A stretch of DNA of 64,000 nt, from NCBI GenBank assembly GCA_027605045.1, contig JAQFWX010000004.1:3172683-3236682 (forward strand), read 5' to 3'. Under the pieces are notes generated by a model. The model was not told where the DNA came from and did no database searches. It saw only the letters and a program-made list of their open reading frames with translations. Both the position numbers and the translations under genes were made by a program. This stretch comes from Phallus indusiatus. Taxonomy: Eukaryota; Basidiomycota; Agaricomycetes; Phallales; Phallaceae. The first letter of the stretch is position 1. Every line of letters begins with the position of its first letter. Below are positions 35,734 to 46,961 of the stretch, in pieces.

Positions 35734-36819
35734 GAAAATGGTTGTGGTTGTGGTTAAAATGACGGACAACTTGAAGAATCGATAATCGATGACCACCGCT
35801 GGCGCCACGGGTGAATGAGACCGAGCATCTTTGAGCGTACGCCAGTGGTCATTTTTCACATCTTTTTGGCAACGTAGAATTTGTGTACTTTCCTCCCAAT
35901 GTCAGCTAGCAAGACCTTTTTGTCAGAAAACTCTGGATTGGCCGGATGAGTCCCATGCACACTACGAAGGGTGCGCGTAACCCGTGTTGATTCTTGCCAA
36001 GTCTTCAACAAAACAGTCTAGGTTGGTTATGTAAACGAATCAAGGCGCTAACCTTGGAATTTCGGCGAAGTGAATACATAGCACAATGCCGCACGCGGCG
36101 CGTTCAGCTGAGCAAGAAACGCCGTCGCGGCTGCATCGTCTGTTGTCCCCCACCGCGCACCGAGCCTCTCGGCTTTTGCCCCTTCCGCAGGTCCGCAGGG
36201 CTCCTCCTGAGCAGCGACGGAGCGTCTGACGAGGCTGGAGAGCCTTGATTCATTTATAAACTGCAATCAAGCAAGTACCGTTACCATGTCTTCCGTTTCC
36301 TTTTGAACTCGTTACAAACTGAAACATTCTCCAGTATCGGTCTCTTTGGAACCGAGGCATCCGCTGTTGCACATTCACCGACTTTATGTTGTTTCAATGT
36401 CGGTGATCTCAGTCACAACGTTTAGTAATCGGTTCGGTTCGGTTCGGTTTGTACTTGGGGCCTTGAAGCTTGAGGCCAATTCCAAAAAATCCTCAAGGTA
36501 TAACTCTGAGACTGATTTTCATCTCAAAAACATTGAATAAACATTGGCTTTAGTCAAACTGATCCAGGATTCTGAAGGATAAATATTGCAGTTTGAGCTC
36601 TGTTCCCAAATCGGACCAAACCCAGATTGAACTCGCTTCCGCGCTTTCGGATCGAGCTGAACCCATCGTTACGGTCATTTGAACTTATACCCATTTGGCA
36701 ATAGAGAATTAGAAATCCTTTCTTGTTCCACAGACCTCCTTGCCCCCTCCTCCCTCACACAGCACCAAAACCTTGGTCCTTGCTTTTGTAACTCATTTCA
36801 TACGTCTTCATTTCCTGTC
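35734..36819. other. Divergent intergenic region
   Basis: About 1.1 kb between the leftward glycosyltransferase and array copy 2. It holds a GC-rich island at about 36080-36240 and a short GGTTC tandem at 36431-36448. No gene is supported. Confidence 0.5.
36431..36448. repeat. GGTTC pentanucleotide repeat
   Basis: About three and a half copies of GGTTC in tandem. A short simple repeat. Confidence 0.8.
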
Positions 36820-38595
36820 ATGACGTTCATCAATATCACATTTCAAGGTAAGTATCTTGCTCCGATCACGTATAAGTGGAAGCTGAAGTTTCCTCAGAGT
36901 CGTCCCCGTTGATAAGTTATTCTTTTGAACAATGGGGAGAAAGTATTAAAAAATTTTCTGCCAGGGACCAGGCTATTATAGGAGGAAACTCGCCCATTAG
37001 TTGTCCTAAAAGGGCAACGGGCGGGTGACGTATGTAATAGCCTGGTTCCGAGGCTACGAAATATAGTGAACCCTGCTCTGGATTTGTCTGCTCCAAAGTA
37101 TTCATTAGGATCTGCCGAGGTGACGCAAAAGGCTGGCACAACTGCCACAGTGACTTTTGAAGGTAATCTTATAGTCACTTCTTCTTACCTGTGAACTCAC
37201 CATGACCGTGAGGATAGGTACCGGAATCACGATATTTGGGTGAGCAAGACCCTCGACAAGAAATTTGGCCAGTCGTTGTTGATGGCATTCACATAGTGCC
37301 AAAAGAACCAATCACGGGAATTACTCAGTGTCGCTTGATAATGGGCCCCTGTTTATCGGTAATGGGAATGAAGACAATATCTTTCAGGTACCTCTCTGGA
37401 GCGCTCACAACTTGGTTAATACACTGCATACCGTTATCATCACTAATATACCCACATCACAAGGAAATTGGCTGGACCTAGATTTTGTGACTGTTGGTAG
37501 AGAAATTGGTCCTCCTGGGTGTGTCCATGTCTTAAGATGTTGTCCAAAAAAAAAGACCTTTGCTCAATCGATTGTGCTCAGTTACGCTGGTTCAATTTCT
37601 AATATGACTCTTGACGACCAATCCTCCCTCATTGAGTACAACGGATCTTGGTCATCTCTTTACTCTACTAATGCGCTTAATAACTCTCTTCATCAATCGA
37701 ACGAGAGTGGATCTAGTTTGTCGTTGTTTTTCCATGGAAGCTCTGTTGTATGTTTATTCTTCATGAGTCAATAATACTCCTTATATTTTTTTAATTTCTC
37801 CATTAGGAGCTCTACGGTCTTTATGTCAACGCACCCTTTCAAGTGACACTTGATGATCAACTTCCAAGAAACGTAGCCCAAACAAACGTGAATGCCACGC
37901 AGTCAGATCCTCAAACTTTGTTGTTCTATGCAGACGGCTTGAACGAGAATCAAACACACGTTGTAACGTTGACTAACACTGTCTCCAATTTTCAAAACCC
38001 TCTTTACTTTGATTATGCTATCGTTAGGGGTAGTCAAGCGTCAGTTTTCTTCTCTAAAGACGGGAAAGGATGTCTTATACAATGTTTTCAAATTCATAGT
38101 TTCTTTGAGGTTAATCCCCGGTCCAGCTACGCCAGTGCTGGCCCTTTACCATCCCTACGATTTCCAGTAGGAAGTATCATTGGCAGTGTGATAGGCAGCT
38201 TAGGAGGTCTCATAATTCTCGTTTTTATCGGGTTCATTGTCCTTCGCCATTCTCGAAATCACTACCGCTCAACAGCGCCGGCACGCACCGCCGAAAATAA
38301 CCCGCACGGGTATGTGAACGGCGATATGGCGCCTCAGGCTTTCTTGTTTCCGTCGATTACTACACATACCACTCATCCTCGCCCTAAGCTCCTTCATTCT
38401 TTTCCTCGTCAAAATCCCGATCTTCGGGTCACGATACAGCCAACAGATCCAGAACCTCAACATGAAGAAATTCCCAGTCAGTCAACACCTGATTCCCGAC
38501 ATCATACAATCTTGGTAGACTGTCCGGAAATACCTCCAAGGTCCCTCCCCATTACTGATCAAATGACAGAGAAACTCATTTATCATCCCCGATAG
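36820..38595 (+). CDS. MTFLNF family membrane protein, copy 2
   Basis: Eight exons: 36820-36847, 36898-36942, 37067-37162, 37218-37239, 37297-37518, 37582-37747, 37807-38039, 38100-38595; 435 residues. It is the closest relative of copy 1: domain 1 TGITIFG/AKRTNHGNYSVSLDN, ending REIGPPG; domain 2 YAGSISNMTLDDQSSLIEYN to LYFDYAIVRGSQA. A short Ser/Pro linker, a Gly-rich transmembrane helix (GSIIGSVIGSLGGLIILVFI) and a tail starting RHSRNHYRSTA follow. The last intron uses a weak donor (gtcagt where copy 1 has gtgagt), and retaining it would keep the frame open, so a longer linker isoform is possible. The tail has no PPxY. The exon-8 tails of copies 1 and 2 are clearly less alike than their ectodomains. 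Confidence 0.85.
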
Positions 38596-39078
38596 ATATA
38601 CATACATACTTTGATTACAAAAATTGATGCAGGCCCCGATCCATTCTGCAAACGGACTGGGGTGACTTCACCATATGATTAATCGGTCATCATTAGCGCG
38701 AGTTCTAGAGACACGCTGTAAATTATTGATGCAGATGTAAACCTTTGATACCTAATCAAAGGTTTACAATCTATATACTTGTGCCGTCTGCGGCTGAACC
38801 GTATCATATCCTGCGTGTGCATGGCCATGCATAGCAAGTATAATTACAAGTTTAAGGGCAGGGACGCAGGTTTTTAGAGGTACTATACATTATAGTATGA
38901 ATAAATAATTTACAAATCAGGCAACATTATTCAAAGAATGTTATACAAAGTGATTAATCAAGTCCAGCCAGTCTAAGGGCCTCGAGGTAGTAGCTTATTT
39001 AATAGATACTTTGAATAAGCTGAAGCATGGATGCATACTGGGCATGTCCTCATGATGACGCTTGAGTATAATATGCAA
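38596..39078. other. Convergent intergenic region with a hairpin
   Basis: No gene. A perfect 12-bp inverted repeat with a 7-base loop lies at 38737-38767, between the 3' ends of copies 2 and 3. Confidence 0.55.
38737..38767. terminator. Perfect 12-bp hairpin between convergent 3' ends
   Basis: GTAAACCTTTGA and its exact complement flank TACCTAA. It is 140 bases past the copy-2 stop. A transcript-end or element-end role is possible but unproven; eukaryotic Pol II does not need such hairpins. Confidence 0.4.
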
Positions 39079-40780
39079 TTATATCGCGGTTGGGACTGGA
39101 AAGGGTTCGTAGTTATGTTGAACCGGTAAACTAGGGATAGACACGTCATTCTCAAATTTCGGAACAGAAGAATTGTAGCCATATGCTGTGTCGGTGGCGA
39201 AGGACATTGCAGTGAGAGGTTGGCCGACTGGAGTTTCGCCGAATTGAGGTCCAGATCGGACATCATTACCTCCTTCAGTGGACAAACCATAGTTGTGACG
39301 GGAGCGACGCACAAAAATGAACGCGATGACTCCAATAAGTATGAGACCGACTATGCCGCCAATCACACCCCCGATAATAGCTCCAATTGGGATCGACTTC
39401 GAGTTGGAATCATCGGGATTCTGAGTTGAATTTGGTGTCATAAGAGTTGGACTTGGCGTAATAGCGGAGACGCTATACAACAGTGACAAAGCTATAAGAA
39501 CGAAACACTCTTATTTGCAAAGAAAGGCTTACCTCTGATCACCGGCACCCCTGATGACTGCAAAGTCAAGGAAGAGGGGTGAGTTGGATTGGGAATTGGT
39601 CAACGTTATAACGTGCGTTCTATTTCTATCTAAATTATCCGTGTAGAAAAGTAGAGTCGAGCCTGTAGATTGAGAATTGGGATCTCCAGCCTGAGATGAT
39701 CCAGGTGGCCCCAGGTGTGGAAAGCTGCCACGTCCGCGCAGACCACCCGGCGGACCACCTTGGCTTTGAGACATATCAAATTGGGATCCGATTAGATTCA
39801 TTGGGAGTTGATTGTCAACTTGTATCTGAAACGATGCTCCATTTCCGTAAAGTTCCTAATTAGAAATAGGGTGAATAACGGCCTGAAATATGACAAGTAA
39901 AAGGGAAGAATATACAATGGAGCTCCCACGAAACTCCAATTCTGCCCTAGACCCATTGGTGGATGTACTGTGAATAGAGTTGTTATATGCAGAGTTCGAG
40001 AAAGACGAAGTCCAAGATCCCGTATATACGATGAAAGATGATTCATCGTCAATTGTCATATTAGAGATTGAGCCATTATAACTGAAGATGCTCAAATAAA
40101 CTTCTCTCGTGTCGTCAACTAGTTCAACTTACCCAGGAGGACCAATATCTCTGCCAATAGAGATACAATCTAAGTTGAACAATTTCCCGCCGGAAGAAAG
40201 CTGGCTAATCGTAACAGTATGCTCAGTGTCGTTCGAATTATCAGCGCTCCAAAGGAAAGACGGTGAGGTGTCGTGCCAGAAGTGAGATCCATTGACGGTA
40301 ATGAGAGACTCCTTATCCAGCTGGACAGAAAAAACATTATCAGTTTCACTACGATGAGGTGAGCTTTATAAACACATAATCTGTCTAAAATTTCATTCAC
40401 CCGTATATGGTAATGTTGGTACCTACATGTCATGAGTAATTAAATATGTAGATGATCAAAAGGCAAACGATCAATTACCTAGAAAAGCCAATGTAGCGGC
40501 TGCGTGACCGTCGTTCGTCTTAAGGCTCGGTGTTCCTTGTAATTGTAACGATATTGACTGATTTGCACAAGTACTACTGTTATTTATCGGACCTAAAGTA
40601 CCCTGTCAATGTTTTGGAGCGGGGAGCTTGACGGAGCTGAGCCTTTTCTCACCATCCTCCCACTGTCCTTGATAACTGATCATAGGCGACGAATCTAACG
40701 AAATCAAGTCAGGCTTTTTTTTTTTCGAAGTTGTGCGAACGGAGAACTTTACTCGGGATTGTAAAATTTAGGAATGTCAT
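39079..40780 (-). CDS. MTFLNF family membrane protein, copy 3
   Basis: Minus-strand copy starting MTFLNFTIP at 40780. Early exons give SSPMISYQGQWEDG, then TLGPINNSSTCANQSISLQ and the micro-exon TNITIYG (near 40398). Domain 1 runs GSPHRSETDNVFSVQLDKES to SIGRDIGPPG. Domain 2 begins NGSISNMTIDDESSFIVYTG; its second exon has a long Gly/Pro/Gln-rich insert (SQGGPPGGLRG) before LLFYTDNLDRNRTHVITLTN and FLDFAVIRG. The last exon has a Ser/Thr/Pro linker, a Gly-rich transmembrane helix (IGAIIGGVIGGIVGLILIGV), a RRSRHN stop-transfer and a short tail ending FPVPTAI, unlike the tails of copies 4 and 5. No PPxY. A tract of about 312 bases covering exon, micro-exon and introns is identical to copy 4. Confidence 0.82.
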
Positions 40781-42375
40781 TGGAGAGTAAAAGCAAGAAA
40801 TTCCAAGATTGAGTAATAAAGTAAGCTTGACCTGAGACCTGAGGCCTGAGGGAGGGGATGGCAGCCAGCTGCGAGCAAGAAGTAGAAAGATTCGTATCAA
40901 AGAGGAACTGCATAAGTAGAGTGTGAGTGGTAACGCGGGCACACAACATTCACCTTAGCAGCGAGGCGCCGCCTCATTTGCCAAAGCTTCAAGGAAACTT
41001 ACTAGTAGTCGCATAGTTGCCCCTATCTTTGATGAGGTGTTGTAGCTCGTGACCGGCATGACCCACCACATCAATTAATATTCTTATCAAGTTTCTCAAA
41101 ACAGCTAATATACTAATTAGGGAAAACCCATATACTTCAGGATCAGATAATACATCACTATTCAATTAGATAAGTCACTGCTTCAGCTTCTAGCGCTAGT
41201 GATGTCGCTGGCAAGCAACAAAAGTCTGCTATTTGAAAATCCGGAAGATCCCCATCAGCGATCTCGATAAAACTCCAATTGGTAAATGAAGACCGTATGG
41301 ACTAAGGTGGAAAATGGGAGGGAAAGAGTATGCGAAATTTGTATATTGGTTTTCCCGGGCTACTTCTAGTGCAAAATTCAGTTGAGGTTCGACCGCAGGA
41401 AATTAAACCTACAATATATGATTTGGAAAATGCCGCCAGCGCAATAGAGCGTCGTAGACTCATTGCTCCGTCGTTCCGTATATACATTGCTTTTAAATCA
41501 GCAGTAAAAACCTTACGTATTATACCAAGACCCAACAATAAACGGATTTTTGCCTAAAAATCTTGATCAGCTGGCTTCTCGTCAGTAACAAAACGCGTTA
41601 CCAACTCTTATGACAAACCGGTGCCACCAGGTGGCAATGAAGTGATCTGTGCTCCATAGTGGAAATACTGTCTCATCTCTAATCTGATTGACTGTGGAGC
41701 GAAAATAAACTCCGTAACTGTATGTCATCTGATGGTGATGTATGGTCATCAATATCTAGCACTGGTAGGGCGGATGGAATGAATACCAAAGAAACGAAGG
41801 CATTAGAAATAGTCGACAAACTGTGGCAACATTGAAGCGTAAGTCTTTCTCCAACAGGGAAAAACCGAACGTGCTCACTCTTATTATGAATATTATCACT
41901 GCCAAACGGCTGTCAAATTTAAGTAAACAATCCGGATTCTTCGGTTTCAAACGCGGGAATCGGGATTACTTGGTGTTACAACGTGCTTCATCTCCAAATA
42001 ACCCTAAATTGGATCTTTCTATAAAGTTAGCAGTCCCGTGGCATCATGTTTGATCATGCTCAAGCGCAGGTGAGACGGTGTCGCGCCACTTAATTGAGAC
42101 TTCGCGGGAATTGGTCGTGCGTTGCAAGCTAGTTCCGGAATTCAACACCTATATAAAAAAAGGCGTCATCAAAGTACCAAAACGCGCACAGTACCTTTCG
42201 TTCTGGTCTGTAAGTATCAAATATGAACATTAGTAGCCATTAAAGAAATAATCACAGCATAAACTCTACGTGCTGTCGATAGTTTGTTTGCAGGACGGTC
42301 CTGCGGCCTGCCAACTGCGGAGTTTGGAAGAGTTTGGATCGGAGAATGAAGGGACTTGGGCTGAATTGAACTTCA
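40781..42375. other. Intergenic region with small unsupported frames
   Basis: About 1.6 kb. The left 200 bases are the 5' flank of copy 3 and include the shared upstream element (about 40951-40975). Frames at 41330-41557 and 41823-42053 have no recognisable motif. Nothing else is supported. Confidence 0.4.
40951..40975 (-). promoter_or_regulatory. Shared upstream element, copy 3
   Basis: A CTTAGCAGCGAGGCGCCGCC-like block about 175 bases before the copy-3 ATG. Related blocks occur 125-170 bases before copies 4, 5, 9 and 11. Confidence 0.4.
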
Positions 42376-43469
42376 ATGTCCTCCGAGTCGCCGCAAAAAT
42401 GTTCAGGGTTGGCGTGCCCGCGTTTAGGGACACGACGATGCCCAAAATGCAAAGGTGCAGATCCCGAGACTTACTATTGTGGTCATGAATGTCAACAAAA
42501 TGTATGTGTTTCCTGGATTTTTTCCCCAACCTTTCATCCCAAGCTCGTCTGTATGTACATGGTAGGACTGGCCATCTCATAAGAAATACTGCGGAAAGTA
42601 AACACAGATATCTTATTTCATTCTCGCTTTACATACTTGATTCATTGATTCGCTTTTCTAGACAAGCATATGTGTTCAAGGTCGCACTTCTAGGCTCCAC
42701 CAATCCCAACATAACCCGTAAAGTAGTCGTCCCGTCTTGGTGGACCTTCAAGGAATTTCATATTGCAATACAATACATCTTCTTCCCTTGGAAAAACTGT
42801 CACCTTCATTCATTCGAATTTCTCAAAAGACTAGCTGATGCTCCTGTCCGTTTCGATCTCGGTTTTCGGAAAGAGGTCCTCTTGGAGCTTTGTCACCCTG
42901 GAGACGTCGAATATGTCTCTCAAAATTGGTTCGATGAACGAAAAGTTAAACTTTCGGATGTTTTCGCACAGAATGGACGACACCGATCCCAAGTTTTGGT
43001 GGATGGAGCTTTCGCACCCTTGTTGTACGAGTATGATTTTGGAGTAAGTATGCAAATGTTTCACGTGATTTGCTTGGCTGAAACGCCAATAGGACGGTTG
43101 GGAGCACAAAATAACCTTCCTTAGATCGGAGTTAGCACGCGCCGCTAGGCCGCTTGTGAAGGAAGCCGTCGGTTGCGGTCCCTTAGAAGATAGTGGTGGA
43201 GTTCACGGCTGGAACGAAATTAAAGAAACATTTGCAGCCGCTGCACCAACGTCTGCACAGGAAGAACGCAAAGAATGGGCTAGGAAAATTTCTGGTTGTG
43301 AAAAGTAATTTCTCTTATACCCTCGGCATGATCCAAATTCATACATTTATGTCATGACAGTTTCGACCCTTTCGAGAGGCCTGATTTGACACAGCTGAAT
43401 AACGAAGCTCGATGGGAGTATTATGAGTCTAAATACAAGGCTGGGGAGAGCAAGCGCGTTCCGTTTTGA
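42376..43469 (+). CDS. MYND zinc finger plus plasmid pRiA4b ORF-3-like protein, copy 1
   Basis: Five exons: 42376-42501, 42566-42597, 42662-43043, 43093-43304, 43361-43469; 286 residues. The N-terminal 53 residues have all eight MYND ligands (Cys9, 14, 22, 25, 35, 39, His47, Cys51), a fold usually mediating protein-protein contacts. Residues from about 53 on match the pRiA4b ORF-3 family: YVFKVALLGSTNPNITRKVV, VPSWWTFKEFHIAIQYIFFP, WFDERKVKLSDVF, LLYEYDFGDGWEHKI, then the conserved end CGPLEDSGGVHGW. The biochemical role of that family is unknown. The second, 32-nt exon carries the last MYND ligands. The gene converges on array copy 4, with 247 bases between the stop codons. A paralogue of identical length is at 61401-62491. 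Confidence 0.92.
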
Positions 43470-43716
43470 CGCTCCACAGGGATACAATGCTTCATAGTAT
43501 ATATCAGTGAGTGTAAGGCTGAATCCTTGTTTGAACATTGCTAACCAAATGAAGAAGGCGAAGTAATGAAGATGCCAGAAATGTTTAAGAGCACCCTACT
43601 TATCGATACCGCACAAAGATTTACGAACGATGCTAAACACTCATAATTGCTGCATTGACTAGATGAAAAATGAAAACAGAAACTAAATGAATGTAATTAC
43701 AGCTTTCAACGTAATA

Positions 43717-45738
43717 TCATCTTATATCATCTCTCCCAACTATAGTCTCGTCCCGGTTTGCTACTTGTGAAGAAAAATGCTGATACGAATGTCGCCAGTT
43801 TTCATCGTAAGCAGGCGGCAGCCTATTCGAGTTCGCCATAACTCGACCCGCGTCTCTTTCTCGGATTCCACCGATCAAAGGCTCCTCTTGGTCTGACAGA
43901 TTCTGGAAGGATGCGTTGGGTTCAGTATTTCTAGCGTTATTCGGGAGCTGATCTTCATGTTGTGGGTTTGGTTCAACAATTTCATTGTTCGATAACGTAA
44001 ACAGAGCCGGAGTTCGAGGAGAATCCATTTCTGGACTGCCTGATGAATCAGTATCTTGGTCGGCCCTTCCCACTTCTGTACTGTTGATAGGGTGTGGAGT
44101 GGACGCATCTTCGGAAGCCTGGGCCAGCTTCACGTCAGGTAATATGTATGGGGTAACCTCAACGACTGGAGTCACAGTATCACGGGATGGTGTGTCTTCA
44201 GCGCCAACACTATCGTCAGTTAACACAGTAGATCGATAGTGGCGCAATTTGCGAATACGTCGACGACGACGGAGAAAATAAAGGCCAATTAAACAGAGAA
44301 TAAGGAACCCACTGGCACCGACTGCACTTCCAATTATAATTCCAATTGGGAGCGACTTCGAGTTGGAATGATCATCGAAATTTTGAGTTGGAATTGGCGT
44401 CATAAGAGTTGGACTTGGCGTAATAGCGGAGACGCTATACAACAGTGACAAAGCTATAAGAACGAAACACTCTCATTTGCAAAGAAAAGCTTACCTCTGA
44501 TCACCCCTGATGACTGCAAAGTCAAGGAAGAGGGGTGAATTGGATTGGGAATTGGTCAACGTTATAACGTGGGTTCTGTTTTCATCTAAATTATCCATGT
44601 AGAAAAGTAGAGTCGGGCCTGTAAATTGAGAATTAGGATCTCCAGCCTGAGACGATCCAGGTGGGCCCTGGCGTGGAAAGTTGCTATGTCCATCCAGACC
44701 ACCCGGCGGACCACCTTGGCTTTGAGACATATCAAATTGGGATCCGACTAAATTCATTGGGAGTTGATTGTCAACTTGTATTTGAAACGATGCTCCATTG
44801 CCGTAAATTTCCTGAAAGAAATAAGCTAATGAATAACGGCCTGAAATATGACAAGTAAAAGGGTTGAAGAACATACAATGGAGCTCCCCCAAAACTCCAA
44901 TTCTGCCCTAGACCCCTCATTCGATGTACTGTGAATAGAGTCGTTAAATGCGGAGTTTGAGAAAGACGAAGTCCAAGATCCCGTATATACGATAATAGGA
45001 GATGATTCATCGTCAATTGTCATATTAGAGATTGAACCATTATAACTGAAGATGCTCAAACAAACTTCTCTCATGTCGTCAACTAGTTCAACTTACCCAG
45101 GAGGACCAATATCTCTGCCAACAGAGATACAATCTAAGCTGAAGGATTTCCCGCCTGAAGAAAGCTGGCTAATCTCAACGGTATGCTGAGTGTCATTCAA
45201 ATTATCAGCGCTCCAAAGGAAAAATGGTGAGGTATCGTGCCAGAAGTGAGATCCATTGACGGTAATGAGAGACTCCTTATCCAGCTGGACAGAAAAAACA
45301 TTATCAGTTTCACTACGATGAGGTGAGCTTTATAAACACATAATCTGTCTAAAATTTCATTCACCCGTATATGGTAATGTTGGTACCTACATGTCATGAG
45401 TAATTAAATATGTAGATGATCAAAAGGCAAACGATCAATTACCTAGAAAAGCCAATGTAGCGGCTGCGTGACCGTCGTTCGTCTTAAGGCTCGGTGTTCC
45501 TTGTAATTGTAACGATATTGACTGATTTGCACAAGTACTACTGTTAATTGTCGGACCTAAAGTACCCTGTCAATGTTTTGGAGCGGGGAGCTTGACGGAG
45601 CTGAGCCTGTTCTCACCATCCTCCCACTGTCCTTGATAACTGATCATAGGCGATGAATCTAAGGGAAAAATTGGTTCATGAGTTTGAGGTGTACGAACGA
45701 AAGATTTTACTTGGAATTGTAAAATTTAAGAATGTCAT
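43717..45738 (-). CDS. MTFLNF family membrane protein, copy 4
   Basis: Starts MTFLNFTIP at 45738 and ends DDIR at 43717. The ectodomain is very close to copy 3: the same Gly/Pro insert in domain 2 and an identical 312-base tract at 45235-45546. The C-terminal exon is different. After PSPTLMTPIPTQNFDDHSNS come a transmembrane helix (GIIIGSAVGASGFLILCLIG), an Arg-rich stop-transfer (RRRRRIRKLRHYRS) and a long acidic tail of about 150 residues with the motif NRLPPAYDENW near its end. LPPxY is the classical ligand of WW domains such as those of the Rsp5/Nedd4 ubiquitin ligases. The 3' flank is nearly identical to that of copy 5, showing a recent shared origin. Confidence 0.85.
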
Positions 45739-45895
45739 CGGGGAAAGGGTGAATATTAGAAATACAAAAATCGGTGATATAGTAAGGTTGACCTCAGTCC
45801 TGAGGGGAATGGGTGACAGCCAGCTGTAGGTAAAAGAAAGAGAATTGTGTGAAGAAGGACCGCATAAGCAGTGCATTGGGCCGGCTCACAACGCC

Positions 45896-45922
45896 TTCCT
45901 TGATAGCGAGGCGTTGCCTCGA
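45896..45922 (-). promoter_or_regulatory. Shared upstream element, copy 4
   Basis: CCTTGATAGCGAGGCGTTGCC about 165 bases upstream of the ATG; a near match of the block before copies 5, 9 and 11. Confidence 0.4.
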
Positions 45923-46175
45923 GTTACGCTGTTTTTCTAATGAGATTTTTTTTCTTGATGGTAGTCAAAGGTTCAAGTTCTCTTAGATACATAGATAATA
46001 AACTCGTCAATGCAATTGAAGGAATTCACCTCCAAATGACAGCATCGGATGCGGGTTATTCGCAAACTGAACTGATGTCGGAATTAGACATGAGTATATG
46101 AGAGTTTCTTTTACATCAAGATTCTATCGACAGTGCATCAGTACTAAGTCACTAGTAGCATGGCTCAGTTGACTA

Positions 46176-46895
46176 ATTGTCGCAAAAATCGAAGGAGATT
46201 ATAAACTAAATCAGGTTTATTTATTCAATAGGTCGTTTATTTTGTATTTATAATTCAGTATCTCACAACGTACAGAGATTATTTTTCTCCCCTGTGCCTT
46301 CATTTTTAATCTTTCTCACCAATGAGTGTTCTGCGACTTCGCCTGAGTTGTGATCGGGTAAACACCATTCACCAGCTAATCGCTAAGCGTCTCATACAGC
46401 AAAAAAAGGAGGATGGTCTGTGCGCAAGCTCAGGCTCCCATATAGACTCGAGACCTCTGTTGCATTCGCGTTGTGCCCACTTAGCAGTAGTCGTGGTATT
46501 TTAATAGCAGTTCTAATAATAGTCCTAACAGTAGTTTAATAGTAGTTCTAATAGTAGTTTAATAGTAGTTTAATAGTAGTCTAATAGCAAACCTAGTAGT
46601 TAACAGCGTAGTAATTTAAGATTCATATTTTGTAGTGCCAGTGTAGACTAGTATGTATGTACATATAAATGCTCAATATAATGTTTTAATGACTACTATA
46701 ACTTGTGATTTGACATTAAGAAAAACAATCAAATCGTTGTAAAAAGGACTCGAGAAAAAAATCTGCCCATTTGATTTATAAACCCAACTTGACAAATTCT
46801 CATTGCCTTGAAAAGTTTATAAAAAGTTTATAAACCACCTCGGCGCCTCTAGGTTTATAATCGATTATAAATCCCATTTCGGTTTTTGCGACAAT
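46176..46895. mobile_element. Non-autonomous TIR (MITE-like) element, about 720 bp
   Basis: The left end, ATTGTCGCAAAAATCGAA (46176 on), is the reverse complement, with few mismatches, of the right end TTCGGTTTTTGCGACAAT (ending 46895). The similarity continues inward into GATTATAAAC/GATTTATAATC, giving arms of about 30 bases. Several TTTATAA motifs repeat near both ends, like the subterminal repeats of DNA transposons. No transposase frame is present. Comparison with the equivalent flanks of other copies supports an insertion: sequence before it (CTCAGTTGACT) matches the flank of copy 5 at about 49315, and sequence after it (AGATGAAAAATGAAAACAG) matches the copy-4 3' flank at 43661. A clear target-site duplication was not seen, so the superfamily is unassigned. 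Confidence 0.65.
46501..46605. repeat. TAATAGTAGTT-type minisatellite inside the TIR element
   Basis: About ten degenerate tandem units of roughly 11 bases built on TAATAGTAGTT and TCTAATAGTAG. It lies in the middle of the TIR element. Confidence 0.85.
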
Positions 46896-46961
46896 ATTTT
46901 TTTTTAGATGAAAAATGAAAACAGAAACTAAATGAATGTAATTACAGCTTTCAACGTAATA

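Larger units (their letters stand above)
45739..46961. other. Intergenic region holding a TIR element
   Basis: The left part is the copy-4 promoter flank, with the shared upstream element at about 45896-45922. From 46176 to 46895 lies an insertion with terminal inverted repeats, and the remainder is the copy-5 3' flank. There is no protein-coding gene. Confidence 0.6.

Noticed and set aside
38737..38767. Hairpin as evidence for a CRISPR-like repeat or a transposon end
   Set aside because: Only one instance exists, with no repeat-spacer series and no matching second terminus.
40170..40433. 87-residue frame AHLIVVKLIMFF... on the minus strand of copy 3 (and its twin in copy 4)
   Set aside because: It is the out-of-phase shadow of the domain-1 exon; reading the micro-exon with its GG end gives the family sequence in another frame.
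46322..46504. 60-residue frame within the TIR element as a transposase fragment
   Set aside because: Short, with no DDE or other transposase motif; the element looks non-autonomous.
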